Shown one piece after another: positions 42,644-51,133 of a DNA stretch of 64,000 bases. A program made the position numbers and the translations under genes. How positions within the stretch are numbered: the stretch's first letter is position 1; each line of letters starts with the position of its first letter. Location of the stretch: assembly GCF_020297485.1 (NCBI RefSeq), contig NZ_JAIWZC010000001.1, positions 2,170,001 to 2,234,000 of the forward strand. The letters run 5' to 3'. Source of the stretch: Enterocloster clostridioformis. Lineage in GTDB: Bacteria > Bacillota > Clostridia > Lachnospirales > Lachnospiraceae. The notes beneath the pieces were generated by a model. It made no database searches, was not told the origin of the DNA, and saw nothing but the letters and a program-made list of their open reading frames with translations.

Positions 42644-43270
42644 TTAGTCTTCTGAAGCGAACAGGCGGTCGATCTGCTCCAGATCATACTCTAAGATCCA
42701 GCCATGGAATTGGCGGTAGAGAGGCAGCAGCAGTTCCTGTGAACCGCCCAGCACATCCAGTCCCCGGTCATCGTACAGGTGGTAGATGAAGGGGCCAGGA
42801 CCTGCCAGATAAACACTGGACGTAAAGCCGGACCAACCGCCGATGTCCCCCAGGATAATCTCCCGGATAAGCTGTTCCGGACAGAACGAAACACACTTCA
42901 GGTCCCAATAAAAGCGGATCTGCCTATGGGCATCGCCGTCTTCATCCAACTCCACAGATGCTTCCTGCTCCTGGGGGACAGGAAGCCCGGCCATCTTCCG
43001 AACCGTGGTCAGGACAGAATCATCTGTTTCTTCTTCGGGATATCCATCGATCCGCAGGATATCTGGTGGGATCGGAAGGCTCCGATAAATCGCCGCCGCC
43101 CGGTCCAGCGCACCCTGAACATAGACGGGATTTGGTTTTCCATCTAAATATATCGTCTCTTCCCCACCTATTCCGAACCGGATTCCCACTGGCGCATGGT
43201 AAAACAGTGGGTGCTCCAGCCGCTCCATGCCCAGTTGACACAGGACACTTTCAAACTTCTTGACCAGCAT
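42644..43270 (-). CDS. DUF3885 domain protein
   Basis: The 208-residue soluble protein has LFYHAPVGIRFGIGG, YVQGALDRAAAIYRSLP and DILRIDGYPEEETDD, which match the DUF3885 pattern, and QIRFYWDLKCVSFCPEQLIREIILGDIGG in the C-terminal half. No function is established; members often lie in accessory islands, and some authors treat them as possible immunity-type proteins, which I cannot confirm. It is the only uninterrupted gene between 41.8 and 44.4 kb. It overlaps the next upstream gene by 20 bases. Confidence 0.75.
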   Translation of the reverse strand: MLVKKFESVLCQLGMERLEHPLFYHAPVGIRFGIGGEETIYLDGKPNPVYVQGALDRAAAIYRSLPIPPDILRIDGYPEEETDDSVLTTVRKMAGLPVPQEQEASVELDEDGDAHRQIRFYWDLKCVSFCPEQLIREIILGDIGGWSGFTSSVYLAGPGPFIYHLYDDRGLDVLGGSQELLLPLYRQFHGWILEYDLEQIDRLFASED

Positions 43271-43702
43271 GATATTCCTCCGTTAGTCCCACAAAGATGT
43301 CTTCTCCAAAGGGTATTCCTTCTTGCTTCCGTTTTCCAAAGCGCTTCACACAGGCGTAGCGGTCCTCGATTTGACAGAGCAGGTCGTAGGCGCCCCTTTT
43401 GAAGTCCGGCAGGTCGTACACATCCATCAGCACTTCCTTGTCTTGTTTGTCCTCCGTCTGCTCCAGCTCCTCCTTAAAGGCATAGAGGGCGCGGACACTG
43501 TCCGGGCCGCTATCGGACGCAACAAACTGTTTTTTCAATTCGATGTATGTTTCTGATATTCCGGCATCCACCACATCTCCCATCAATCCCACCAGAAGTA
43601 CCAGACAGTGGACTGCCGCAGGGTGTCGGCCAAGGCTCCAAGCTCTTCAAAGTTCTGGTCTATATCCGGGCAGAAGCCGTACTGCTCCACCGTCATCTCC
43701 AT
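43251..43702 (-). pseudogene. Frameshifted hypothetical protein next to the DUF3885 gene
   Basis: The N-terminal part MEMTVEQYGFCPDIDQNFEE through DTLRQSTV reads in one frame and stops at 43576. The rest (LVLLVGLMGDVVDAGISETYIEL to the end) reads in another frame to 43251, giving about 150 residues if joined. The shift lies near 43590, around TGGTACTTCTGG. The product would be mostly soluble and acidic with one short hydrophobic patch. I do not recognise a family. It was probably co-transcribed with the DUF3885 gene it overlaps. Confidence 0.55.
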
Positions 43703-44042
43703 GGCCTTCTCCTTTGGGACAGGCGCCGACAGGTCAGGGCCACTTCAAGTGGAGTCCCATACCCTTCCCCAATCCTGCAGCTGGTCACCCCATTCTTCTT
43801 TGCCTCAATGAAAACAAAGCGGCGGCTGGCAGCTTCTTCTGACTTCCGCCTAACCTCCTTCTGGACAATGATTTTCTCGATACGCTCCCTCTCCTCAGCC
43901 GGGACACATTTTTCATACAGCTTCTGCATGATCTATCCACTACCTTCTCCATGGTAGAATCATCTTCCAGGCGGTCAGCCAACGCATGGTATTGATGCTC
44001 CTCCATCCATACTGTGATCTCTAAATAGTTCATTTCTCCCAT
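43693..44042 (-). pseudogene. Frameshifted DUF6329-like mobile-element protein
   Basis: The start MNYLEITVWMEEHQYHALADRLEDDSTMEKVVD is in one frame. The continuation MQKLYEKCVPAEERERIEKI through RRFVFIEAKKNG is in another, with the break near 43935. The combined protein of about 110 residues resembles small proteins (DUF6329-type) common in clostridial integrative elements: a short beta/alpha start followed by a charged helix. It has lost its frame and is unlikely to be functional. Confidence 0.5.
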
Positions 44043-44060
44043 CTCCTTATCATGCAGCCT

Positions 44061-44421
44061 CTAACTGATCTCCCCGGAAATCTCCTGCGAATGATTCACC
44101 GTTCTGGCTTCCGGCCTTGGTCTTTTCGGACGAGCTTCCTTCTCCCTCGCCTCCCTGGCAATCTTATCATCGTTCCTCATAGGTGATATACTATCACGCA
44201 TATCTTCAGTATCCCCGGTAATCCTCGGAGACATTGCCCGAAATCACTCCACCGTTAAAGCATAAGTCTATCACCATGTTATTGTGATCGTCAGTTCCCG
44301 AAAGCAGGGAGCAGATTAACATAGGGATTAAAATAACAGGCGAGAGGAGCAGTCCGATGGTCCATGCCCTGCCTTTTCGCAATCGCTCATCGGTAAGAGC
44401 TGTTGCCGCCGCCTTTTTCAC
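44061..44421 (-). pseudogene. CD1107/CD1108-family conjugative-element protein, truncated and frameshifted
   Basis: The minus strand encodes KKAAATALTDERLRKGRAW, a membrane helix (IGLLLSPVILIPMLICSLLSG) and DDHNNMVIDLCFNGG...EDYR, the N-terminal part of the CD1108 family found in Tn916/CTn-type elements. The first frame stops at 44206. After a one-base shift, TEDMRDSISPMRNDDKIAREA and a basic tail read to 44061, apparently an unrelated element protein joined by deletion. The peptidase/lysozyme-like domain expected downstream is gone. It starts at the very end of the HipA-like gene (4-base overlap). Confidence 0.65.
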
Positions 44422-45353
44422 AAGAGCTGTAGTTGATATGGGTCCTGCCGTTCCTTTTGGGTAATTTCATGCCCAAGAAACAGTTCCATGCTGTAGTCCA
44501 AGATTTTTGCTTTTCTTTCTGACAGCATAATCCTGTAAAAATCCTTTTGCAGTTCGGTAATAAACGGTGCTTCCTCTACCAAGGCATAGAGCCGATCCAT
44601 GTCAATTCGATCTGCAATCCGCTGCAGTGCCTGATTGCAATCCTCGTTTTTCAGGGAAGAAATATAATCAAAGTAGGGTATCTTTTTCCCCTGTTCCAAA
44701 ATAGCCGAGGTCGGGAACAGATAAACACGCTGATGGATTTCTTTTTCATCTCCCAACACCTTCTGCATTCCAATTTCATCCATCTGTGGATAGAGGCAGG
44801 AGCCGCAGTCATAGATGGGAGCAATGTCAGCGCACTTGTTCTGCTCATCAATCAAAACTCCCCAGTTACCATTGTGGCGGTCGAAGTTGCCAAGGAAAGC
44901 ATCGGCTACAAACATATCCCAAAAGAAGTCTTTCAGCTTTTGGGGTTCTACAAGGGATTGTTCCTCTATCGCTTTCAGAATGGAGGAAAGCTCGGTGCCG
45001 TAGCCGCTTTGCTCGCTGTCCACACAGGTGTTTTTCAGATGGGCAAACTCCATCAGCCTTTTGCCGCCGGCAGTAAAATCCCTGCAGGCAACCACGATTT
45101 TTTCCTTGCCGCGCTTGTCGGTATAAGTGCCAAGGAGGGTTTCCTGCACGGTAAATCCAAGGCTTTCAAAGATATGGCAGGCAAGATATTCGCTGATATA
45201 GCTGTTGGTATAACTCATCGCCTTGTTTTTTGACGGCACCGGTGGAAATTTCAGCATATAGCTTACGCCGTTATATTCGATGTTGATTTTATTGCCATTG
45301 GCACCTCCGTACCCTTTAAACTTATTGACAGGGCAGCCTGTAAAATCTATCAT
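44418..45353 (-). CDS. HipA/CtkA-like protein kinase (candidate toxin)
   Basis: The 311-residue protein has a HipA-C-type kinase fold. It has an N-terminal GGANGNKINIEYNGVSYMLKFP (nucleotide loop and catalytic lysine region), the catalytic loop FLGNFDRHNGNWGVLID, and metal-binding APIYDCGSCLYP. It lacks the separate HipA N-terminal domain and is closer in size to CtkA-type single-domain serine/threonine kinases. HipA-type toxins phosphorylate translation components and cause dormancy. An HTH gene lies 63 bases upstream on the same strand, making a toxin-antitoxin-like pair. The frame is intact although the surrounding element genes are broken, which suggests retention by selection or by addiction. 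Confidence 0.8.
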   Translation of the reverse strand: MIDFTGCPVNKFKGYGGANGNKINIEYNGVSYMLKFPPVPSKNKAMSYTNSYISEYLACHIFESLGFTVQETLLGTYTDKRGKEKIVVACRDFTAGGKRLMEFAHLKNTCVDSEQSGYGTELSSILKAIEEQSLVEPQKLKDFFWDMFVADAFLGNFDRHNGNWGVLIDEQNKCADIAPIYDCGSCLYPQMDEIGMQKVLGDEKEIHQRVYLFPTSAILEQGKKIPYFDYISSLKNEDCNQALQRIADRIDMDRLYALVEEAPFITELQKDFYRIMLSERKAKILDYSMELFLGHEITQKERQDPYQLQLL

Positions 45354-45416
45354 TTAAATCTCCTTTCCTTTTGCAATTTGGCACCAATTGCAGTGTGAAA
45401 ATTCTTTTTCACACGC

Positions 45417-45863
45417 TCACTCCTGTTCTTCATAAAGATATTTCGCCCTCAGATAATTTGCCTGTTCCTCCGATATGACTCCTGCCCAAAGGTCGGCATT
45501 AATCGAACCATACAGCTCTCCCCATAGGCAGTCCATATAGGTCACTTCATCTTTTTCCCCCTGTATATAATCGCCGATTGCTTTTTGCAGATGGGCAGAC
45601 AGGTTGGATTCCAAGTAGGAACGATCCTGCGGTTTGCCGTCCTCCTGATGTTGTTCGGATTCTGCTGTGAGTGTCAGCACCTCCTCGATGGTCATTGTAA
45701 AGGCAGTTGCCAGCTTTTGAAGCGTCTGCGCATTGCACCGCGTCAAGCTTGTTTTACCGGAGCAGATGTCTGAGAGTGTTGCCCAGGGAATACCGCTTCT
45801 TTTGGATAAGCTGTATCGGGACATTCCTTTTTCTTTTATCATTTCATTTATTGTCATTTTCAT
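45417..45863 (-). CDS. XRE-family HTH regulator paired with the HipA-like kinase
   Basis: The 148-residue protein has an N-terminal HTH_XRE domain (INEMIKEKGMSRYSLSKRSGIPWATLSDICSGKTSL through EEVLTLT) and a C-terminal helical region ending DLWAGVISEEQANYLRAKYLYEEQE. Start ATG 45863 (or 45857) is preceded by GGTGATG-type sequence; an upstream frame to 45932 overlaps the GGCT fragment and has no homology. Immediately upstream of the kinase gene and in the same direction, it fits an antitoxin/autorepressor role, in the HipB position. No operator was identified. Confidence 0.8.
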   Translation of the reverse strand: MKMTINEMIKEKGMSRYSLSKRSGIPWATLSDICSGKTSLTRCNAQTLQKLATAFTMTIEEVLTLTAESEQHQEDGKPQDRSYLESNLSAHLQKAIGDYIQGEKDEVTYMDCLWGELYGSINADLWAGVISEEQANYLRAKYLYEEQE

Positions 45864-46095
45864 CACCACTACCATTATATCGGATTCCCGATATATCGTC
45901 AATGGTGATTTCCATAAAAGGCGAGGCTTCACAGGGTTCTATCGTGGCATAGGAGCCTGTGCGTGATCCCCGAAGTAACAGCTTGTAATCCTTAATTTCA
46001 GACGTTCCAAGCACCCTTGCCGAGGGACAGCGCTTCGCCATCTGCGGCAGATTTAGATTGCTGCCATAGGCAATATCGATTTTTACTTTGCTCAT
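45844..46095 (-). pseudogene. Gamma-glutamylcyclotransferase-like fragment
   Basis: The first about 60 codons read IAYGSNLNLPQMAKRCPSA and LLLRGSRTGSYATIEPCE, the N-terminal half of the GGCT/AIG2-like fold including the YGSN substrate loop. After ATIEPCE similarity stops and the frame runs into the promoter and start of the HTH gene, ending at 45844. The catalytic glutamate region is missing. It appears truncated by the arrival or rearrangement of the HTH-kinase pair. Confidence 0.65.
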
Positions 46096-46312
46096 TCGTT
46101 CCTCCTACATCCCCATCGACATGGAAAAAGCAGAGCTACCCTTGCCTCCACTGGGATTCCTTCTGGTCCATCTTTTCCAACGTCCTGGTCAGCGCCTCAA
46201 AAAATAAGTGCAGAAGGCAAAGCACAAATCCTATGCTTCATCTCTTGCACTTATAGGATACAAAAGAGTGCCGGACCTATTTCTTTGTCCGACACACAGT
46301 CAATCTATTTCT

Positions 46313-46957
46313 TCATTTCATTTCCATTCCTGACATTCCAGACTCCATTTTAGGGAAAGGGATCTGAAACAGCCGCAGGATTTCCTTCTGAGATTCCAGC
46401 TCCCGTTCTGCAATAAATTCTATAAAATCATGAGCCTCCCGATGCGCCCGTTCCAACAAAGATACATAATCCTTACGAAGGATTGGCGGGATGACTGCCG
46501 GAAGATATCCATCTTGAATCAACGCAAGATTCACCAAAAGACGAGCCACTCTGCCATTCCCGTCCTTGAACGGATGGATAAATACACAACGCCGGTGCAG
46601 CTCGGCAGCAAATTCCACTGGGTGGAATCGCTCTCTTTTCTTAGACACCCATTCAAACAGCCCTCTCATCTCCTTGTCCAGTCTATCTGGTGGTGTGGTT
46701 GAATAATGGGAACCTGTGATGATAACCTGAATATCTCGATATCTGCCTGCATAGTCTGGTTCTATATTCCAATAGAACAACCTATGCATATAGAGCACCA
46801 CTTCTTCATCTATGCGGCGACTTTTTAGCAAAGTGAACATAAACTCATAGGCTTTCGCATGCCCCACCGCTTCCAATACATCTCGCAGTGATCTGCCTCC
46901 TATGGTCAGCCCATCCTCCAAAAGCACCTTTGTCTCTCTATTTCTTGTTAGTATCAT
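46313..46957 (-). CDS. Fic-domain protein lacking the N-terminal autoinhibitory segment
   Basis: The 214-residue protein has the Fic core with HPFKDGNGRVARLL (catalytic histidine and anion-binding loop) at about residues 128-141 and the flap GSHYSTTPPDRLDKEM. Class II Fic proteins carry an inhibitory helix with (S/T)xxxE(G/N) just before a TLTxxET segment. Here the protein starts MILTRNRETKVLLEDG, exactly after that motif, and two codons further upstream is an in-frame stop. The core is otherwise complete, so the enzyme might AMPylate targets without intramolecular inhibition, or the gene may be a truncated relic. It lies 16 bases downstream of the LysR gene at the edge of the decayed element. 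Confidence 0.8.
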   Translation of the reverse strand: MILTRNRETKVLLEDGLTIGGRSLRDVLEAVGHAKAYEFMFTLLKSRRIDEEVVLYMHRLFYWNIEPDYAGRYRDIQVIITGSHYSTTPPDRLDKEMRGLFEWVSKKRERFHPVEFAAELHRRCVFIHPFKDGNGRVARLLVNLALIQDGYLPAVIPPILRKDYVSLLERAHREAHDFIEFIAERELESQKEILRLFQIPFPKMESGMSGMEMK

Positions 46958-46973
46958 ACCATATCAGTAAACA

Positions 46974-47867
46974 TCACTTTGCCTTCAGCTGTTCATAAAT
47001 ACCCCGGATATTCCGGATAAGCTCAGGATGCAGGAAATCTTTCTGGTATACCATGTCAATCTGGCGCACCATGGAGGAATTTTCAATGGGAATAATGGCC
47101 AGACGGCCGCTGGCCAATTCCTCGCGGCAGGCGCTTTTGGCAATGATGGTAATTCCCAAATCCATGGTTACCAGCTCTTTAATCATGGACACATTATCCA
47201 GCTCCATCATCACGTTAAACTCTGCCAGGCTCATGTTCCTGGCGCCCAGATGCTTCTCAAACAGCTGCCTTGTGCCTGCACTGCGGCTGCGCAGAATCAG
47301 CTTTTCATGGCGTATTTCCTCCACGGACACGGTCTTGGCCCTGGCCAGGCGGTGCATGGGCGAGACAGCCAGACACAGGTAATCCGTGTCCAGGGTGGTG
47401 GACACCAGCGCCGTATCCGGCACCCCGCCCTCCACCACGGCAAAATCCAGTTCATATGCCTTCAGGCGGCTATAAATTTTTTGAATGGTATTGACACAAA
47501 TATTTATATGTATATCCGGATTCTCATTGCAGAGGGTGGCCAGCACCTGGGGAATGATGGTCTCTCCTGCCGTGGGAGTGATGCCTACATTCAGGTGGCT
47601 GGTCTCCGTCTTGCTGTCCGCAATGGCCTGACAGGCATTGGAATAGACGGCCGCCGCCCTGCGGGCGTACTGCACCAGTATCTTCCCCTGGGGGGTCAGC
47701 TTTAGTTTGTTTTTGCTCCTATAAAATATTTTTATATCGAACTCATTTTCCAGCAGGCGAATCTGATGACTCACCGCCGGCTGGGTCAGATTCAGCTTCT
47801 GAGCTGCCTTTGTATAGCTTCCGGCTTCGATGACAGCCAGAAGGGTCTTTACTTTCATGTCAAACAC
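46974..47867 (-). CDS. LysR-family transcriptional regulator
   Basis: The 297-residue regulator has the N-terminal HTH (TLLAVIEAGSYTKAAQKLNLTQPAVSHQIRLLENEF) and a LysR substrate-binding domain from about residue 90 (LNVGITPTAGETIIPQVLATL). GTG 47867 is preceded by GAGGGGG and opens VFDMKVKTLL; ATG 47858 is an alternative, and a TTG at 47909 has no ribosome site. It is divergent from the antiporter gene at 47991 with a 123-base AT-rich intergenic region, so it very likely controls that gene and itself. Effector unknown. Confidence 0.92.
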   Translation of the reverse strand: MFDMKVKTLLAVIEAGSYTKAAQKLNLTQPAVSHQIRLLENEFDIKIFYRSKNKLKLTPQGKILVQYARRAAAVYSNACQAIADSKTETSHLNVGITPTAGETIIPQVLATLCNENPDIHINICVNTIQKIYSRLKAYELDFAVVEGGVPDTALVSTTLDTDYLCLAVSPMHRLARAKTVSVEEIRHEKLILRSRSAGTRQLFEKHLGARNMSLAEFNVMMELDNVSMIKELVTMDLGITIIAKSACREELASGRLAIIPIENSSMVRQIDMVYQKDFLHPELIRNIRGIYEQLKAK

Positions 47868-47990
47868 GGGCCCGTCCCCCTCAGTATATAAATATTTTTT
47901 ATATCCCAATCAAATAATATCATTTGATTTTATCACCAAACACTACTATAATCAAGCAAAACAAAAAAAACGCAGAAAGGAGTGCTGATT

Positions 47991-49319
47991 ATGGCACTAT
48001 TTTTATCAAACCTGGGAGCAGCAGGAATTATATTGGCCATAGCAGTCATGCTGGCATCCGGCTTTCTGTTGACACGAATCACAAAACAGCTTCATCTTCC
48101 TAACGTTACCGGTTATATTATTGCGGGAGTCATCATCGGGCCCTGGTGCCTGAACCTTGTCCCTTCACAATATATTGAACAGATGGATTTCATCACGGAC
48201 CTTGCCCTGGCATTCATCGCATTTGGAGTAGGAAAATATTTTAAACTGTCATCCCTGAAAGCCAACGGAAAAAACATGGTGATTCTGACCCTGTTTGAAT
48301 CCCTGACCGCAGGTATCTTCATCACAATTGTTATGCTGATTATTGGGTTATCCCTGTCCTTCAGTCTGCTTTTAGGAGCCATTGGCTGCGCCACGGCCCC
48401 TGCCTCCACCATTATGACTATCCGGCAGTATAAGGCCAGAGGGCTGTTTGTGGACACTATCCTGCAGGCAGTTGCCCTGGACGATGCGGTCTCCCTGATA
48501 GCCTTCAGCGTGTGCGCGGCCTTTGTCCAGGCCAGTTCCTCCAGCGGCTCTGTGACGGTTTCCCAGATTGCTTTTCCGGTGCTCTTTAACTTATTGGCGC
48601 TGGCGCTGGGCGGATTATCCGGTGTGGTGCTCAGCAGGCTGATACACAAACGCCGCAGCAAAGACCACAGCCTGGTTCTGGCCTGCGTCACTATCATGGG
48701 CGTGGCCGGTATCTGTACTTCCCTTGATGTTTCTCCCCTGTTGGCATGTATGGCCTCCGGCACCGCTTATATCAATGCCAGCGGCAACAAACACCTGTTC
48801 AAGCAGTTAAACCAGTTCACGCCTCCCCTCCTGGTGATGTTCTTCGTGCTTTCCGGCATGAGGCTTTCCGTCCCCAGCCTGGCGGCCGCCGGCGTGATCG
48901 GCATTGTTTACTTTCTGGTCCGCATTGCCGGAAAATACACCGGCTCTGCCCTGGGCGCCGCGGTTACCCACGCTTCACCGGAAATACGCCGTTACTTTGG
49001 CCTGGCGCTGATTCCTCAGGCAGGCGTGTCCATCGGCCTGGCTGTGCTGGGACAGCGTATACTCCCCGCAGAAAGCGGCCAGCTGCTGTCCACCATCATT
49101 CTGTCCAGCGGGCTTTTGTATGAAATGGTGGGTCCTGCCTGCGCAAAGGCTTCCATCAAGTTATCCGGTAGCGTTCCGGGAAAGGCGGGTGTTGGGAAGT
49201 CTGCTGTGGGAAAGGCTGTCTCCGGGAAGGCTGCTGCAAGCGGCCCCTCTGCCGCTAAAGCAGAAGATGCAGAGCAACCAACTGTACATAAAACGGACGC
49301 AGCGGTCCAAAGCCTCTGA
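47991..49319 (+). CDS. Cation/proton antiporter, CPA2 (KefB-like) family
   Basis: The 442-residue membrane protein has about twelve helices. Family markers are LHLPNVTGYIIAGVIIGP near the N-terminus, DLALAFIAFGVG, GAIGCATAPASTIMTIRQYKARG and ALDDAVSLIAF with the conserved acidic pair. There is no TrkA_N domain at the end. Instead the last about 55 residues are a low-complexity cytoplasmic tail rich in glycine, alanine, lysine and serine (GKAGVGKSAVGKAVSGKAAAS). ATG 47991 sits eight bases after AAAGGAG. It is probably a sodium or potassium/proton exchanger regulated by the divergent LysR protein. Confidence 0.88.
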   Translation: MALFLSNLGAAGIILAIAVMLASGFLLTRITKQLHLPNVTGYIIAGVIIGPWCLNLVPSQYIEQMDFITDLALAFIAFGVGKYFKLSSLKANGKNMVILTLFESLTAGIFITIVMLIIGLSLSFSLLLGAIGCATAPASTIMTIRQYKARGLFVDTILQAVALDDAVSLIAFSVCAAFVQASSSSGSVTVSQIAFPVLFNLLALALGGLSGVVLSRLIHKRRSKDHSLVLACVTIMGVAGICTSLDVSPLLACMASGTAYINASGNKHLFKQLNQFTPPLLVMFFVLSGMRLSVPSLAAAGVIGIVYFLVRIAGKYTGSALGAAVTHASPEIRRYFGLALIPQAGVSIGLAVLGQRILPAESGQLLSTIILSSGLLYEMVGPACAKASIKLSGSVPGKAGVGKSAVGKAVSGKAAASGPSAAKAEDAEQPTVHKTDAAVQSL

Positions 49320-49430
49320 CAGCAGTAAAGAAACAAATACTGCTGTACCGGCCCGGCAAATCCCTCAAAGACATGCGGTAACCTGAATGATTTAAGATTA
49401 CTTGGCGCCTGCCCCGGCATTTTTAGATCA

Positions 49431-49466
49431 AAAAAGCCAGCTCCGCACATTCGGAGCCGGCTTTTA
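49431..49466. terminator. Bidirectional terminator between the antiporter and gpmI
   Basis: AAAAAGCCAGCTCCG and CGGAGCCGGCTTTTA form a stem of about 12 pairs around CACAT, with A-run before and T-run after, so it can terminate both the plus-strand antiporter transcript and the minus-strand glycolytic operon. Confidence 0.88.
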
Positions 49467-49493
49467 CATATATTGATTCTTATTTAATTATTC

Positions 49494-51035
49494 TTACCTA
49501 ACCAGCAGTGATGTTCCTGTCATTTCCTTAGGCTGCTCCATTCCCATGAGTTCGATAAGGGTAGGCACGATATCGCACAGTGCGCCGCCCTCACGCAGCT
49601 TATAGGATGGGTCCGCATTTACCAGGATGAACGGTACCGGGTTGGTGGTATGGGCGGTAAATGGTTCGCCTGTCTCATAGTCCACCAGCTGCTCTGCGTT
49701 TCCATGGTCCGCGCAGATGAACATGACGCCGTCCACTTCCTTGACGGCCTCCACCGCACGGCCCACGCAGGCGTCCACGGTCTCAATGGCCTTGATGGCT
49801 GCGTCCTCAACTCCGGTATGGCCTACCATGTCAGGGTTGGCAAAATTGATGATGATAACATCGTATTTGCCGGATTTGATGGCTTCCACCAGCTTATCAC
49901 ACACGCCATTAGCGCTCATCTCGGGTTTTAAATCATAGGTGGCAACCTCCTTTGGAGAAGGAACCAGGATGCGGTCCTCACCCTCGTTTGGTTCTTCCAC
50001 GCCGCCGTTGAAGAAGAAGGTCACATGAGCATATTTCTCTGTCTCCGCAATCCTTACCTGAGTCTTTTGGTGAGCTGCCAGGAACTCGCCAAAGGTATTG
50101 GTGATGCTCTCCTTTTTAAATGCAACCAGCTTGTTCTGGATGGTCTCGTCATAATCCGTAAAGCATACATACACCAGGTCCAGTCTTTTCTCCCTCGGGA
50201 AGCCGTCAAAGCTGTCGTCGCAGAATGCGCGGGTAATCTCCCTTGCGCGGTCCGGACGGAAGTTGTAGAAAATCACGGAATCCTTGTCCTGGATAGTCGC
50301 CACAGGCTTGCCGTCCTTCATGACCACAAAGGGGATGACGAACTCATCCGCCTTATCATTGTCATAGGAAGCCTGGATGCCTGCCGCAGCGCTTTCAGCC
50401 TGATTTCCTTCGCCCTTTGTCAGAGCGCTGTAAGCCTGTTCCACGCGGTCCCATCTCTTATCACGGTCCATGGCATAGTAACGTCCCATGACAGAAGCCA
50501 CCTCGCCTATGCCAATTTCCTTCATCTTTGCTTCCAGCTGCTCCACAAAGCCTTTTCCTGATTCAGGAGGTGTATCGCGGCCATCCAGGAAGCAGTGTAC
50601 ATACACCTTCTTTAAGCCGTTCTTCTTCGCCAGCTCCAGCAGGCCGTAGATGTGGGTGTTGTGGCTGTGTACGCCGCCGTCAGACACCAGTCCGAACATA
50701 TGAAGGGCAGAATCATGTTTTTTGCAGTTTTCAACTGCTGTGAGAAACTCCGGAATCCGGAAAAAGTCCCCGTCCTGAATGGACTTTGTGATTCTGGTCA
50801 GTTCCTGGTATACGATACGGCCTGCTCCCATGTTCAGATGTCCTACCTCAGAGTTGCCCATCTGTCCTTCCGGAAGTCCCACTGCCATGCCGCTGGCCTC
50901 TCCCTTTACAAAGGGGCACTGGCTCATAAGCTGGTCCATAACCGGGGTTTTGCCCTCGCATACAGCGTTGTGTTCGCAGTTATCGTTCAGTCCGTAGCCG
51001 TCCAGAATCATTAATACGGTTGGTTTTTTGCTCAT
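49494..51035 (-). CDS. gpmI: 2,3-bisphosphoglycerate-independent phosphoglycerate mutase
   Basis: The 513-residue enzyme has the alkaline-phosphatase-like catalytic domain split by the transferase domain. Features are PTVLMILDGYGLND with metal-binding aspartate, GLPEGQMGNSEVGHLNMGAG with the nucleophile serine, DRDKRWDRVEQAY, and C-terminal metal ligands in FANPDMVGHTG and CADHGNAEQ. It interconverts 3- and 2-phosphoglycerate. ATG 51035 is preceded by AAGGAG; a TTG at 51041 is possible. Last gene of the gap-pgk-tpiA-gpmI operon, followed by the bidirectional terminator. Confidence 0.97.
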   Translation of the reverse strand: MSKKPTVLMILDGYGLNDNCEHNAVCEGKTPVMDQLMSQCPFVKGEASGMAVGLPEGQMGNSEVGHLNMGAGRIVYQELTRITKSIQDGDFFRIPEFLTAVENCKKHDSALHMFGLVSDGGVHSHNTHIYGLLELAKKNGLKKVYVHCFLDGRDTPPESGKGFVEQLEAKMKEIGIGEVASVMGRYYAMDRDKRWDRVEQAYSALTKGEGNQAESAAAGIQASYDNDKADEFVIPFVVMKDGKPVATIQDKDSVIFYNFRPDRAREITRAFCDDSFDGFPREKRLDLVYVCFTDYDETIQNKLVAFKKESITNTFGEFLAAHQKTQVRIAETEKYAHVTFFFNGGVEEPNEGEDRILVPSPKEVATYDLKPEMSANGVCDKLVEAIKSGKYDVIIINFANPDMVGHTGVEDAAIKAIETVDACVGRAVEAVKEVDGVMFICADHGNAEQLVDYETGEPFTAHTTNPVPFILVNADPSYKLREGGALCDIVPTLIELMGMEQPKEMTGTSLLVR

Positions 51036-51058
51036 TTTCAATCTCCTTCTGTTTTAAA

Positions 51059-51121
51059 TGCCCTGCCGCCTTAGGGCGCGTGAATCCCGCGTTGGGACAC
51101 GCTCCGGTCAGGGGCAGGGCA
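51059..51121 (-). promoter_or_regulatory. Large stem-loop between tpiA and gpmI
   Basis: TGCCCTGCC (51059-51067) pairs with GGCAGGGCA (51113-51121), and inside it GGGCGCGTG pairs with CACGCTCC, giving a two-part GC-rich stem of about 60 bases. There is no T-run. It probably acts as an mRNA-stability or processing element separating the two coding regions. Confidence 0.7.
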
Positions 51122-51133
51122 CACATTCCGCTA

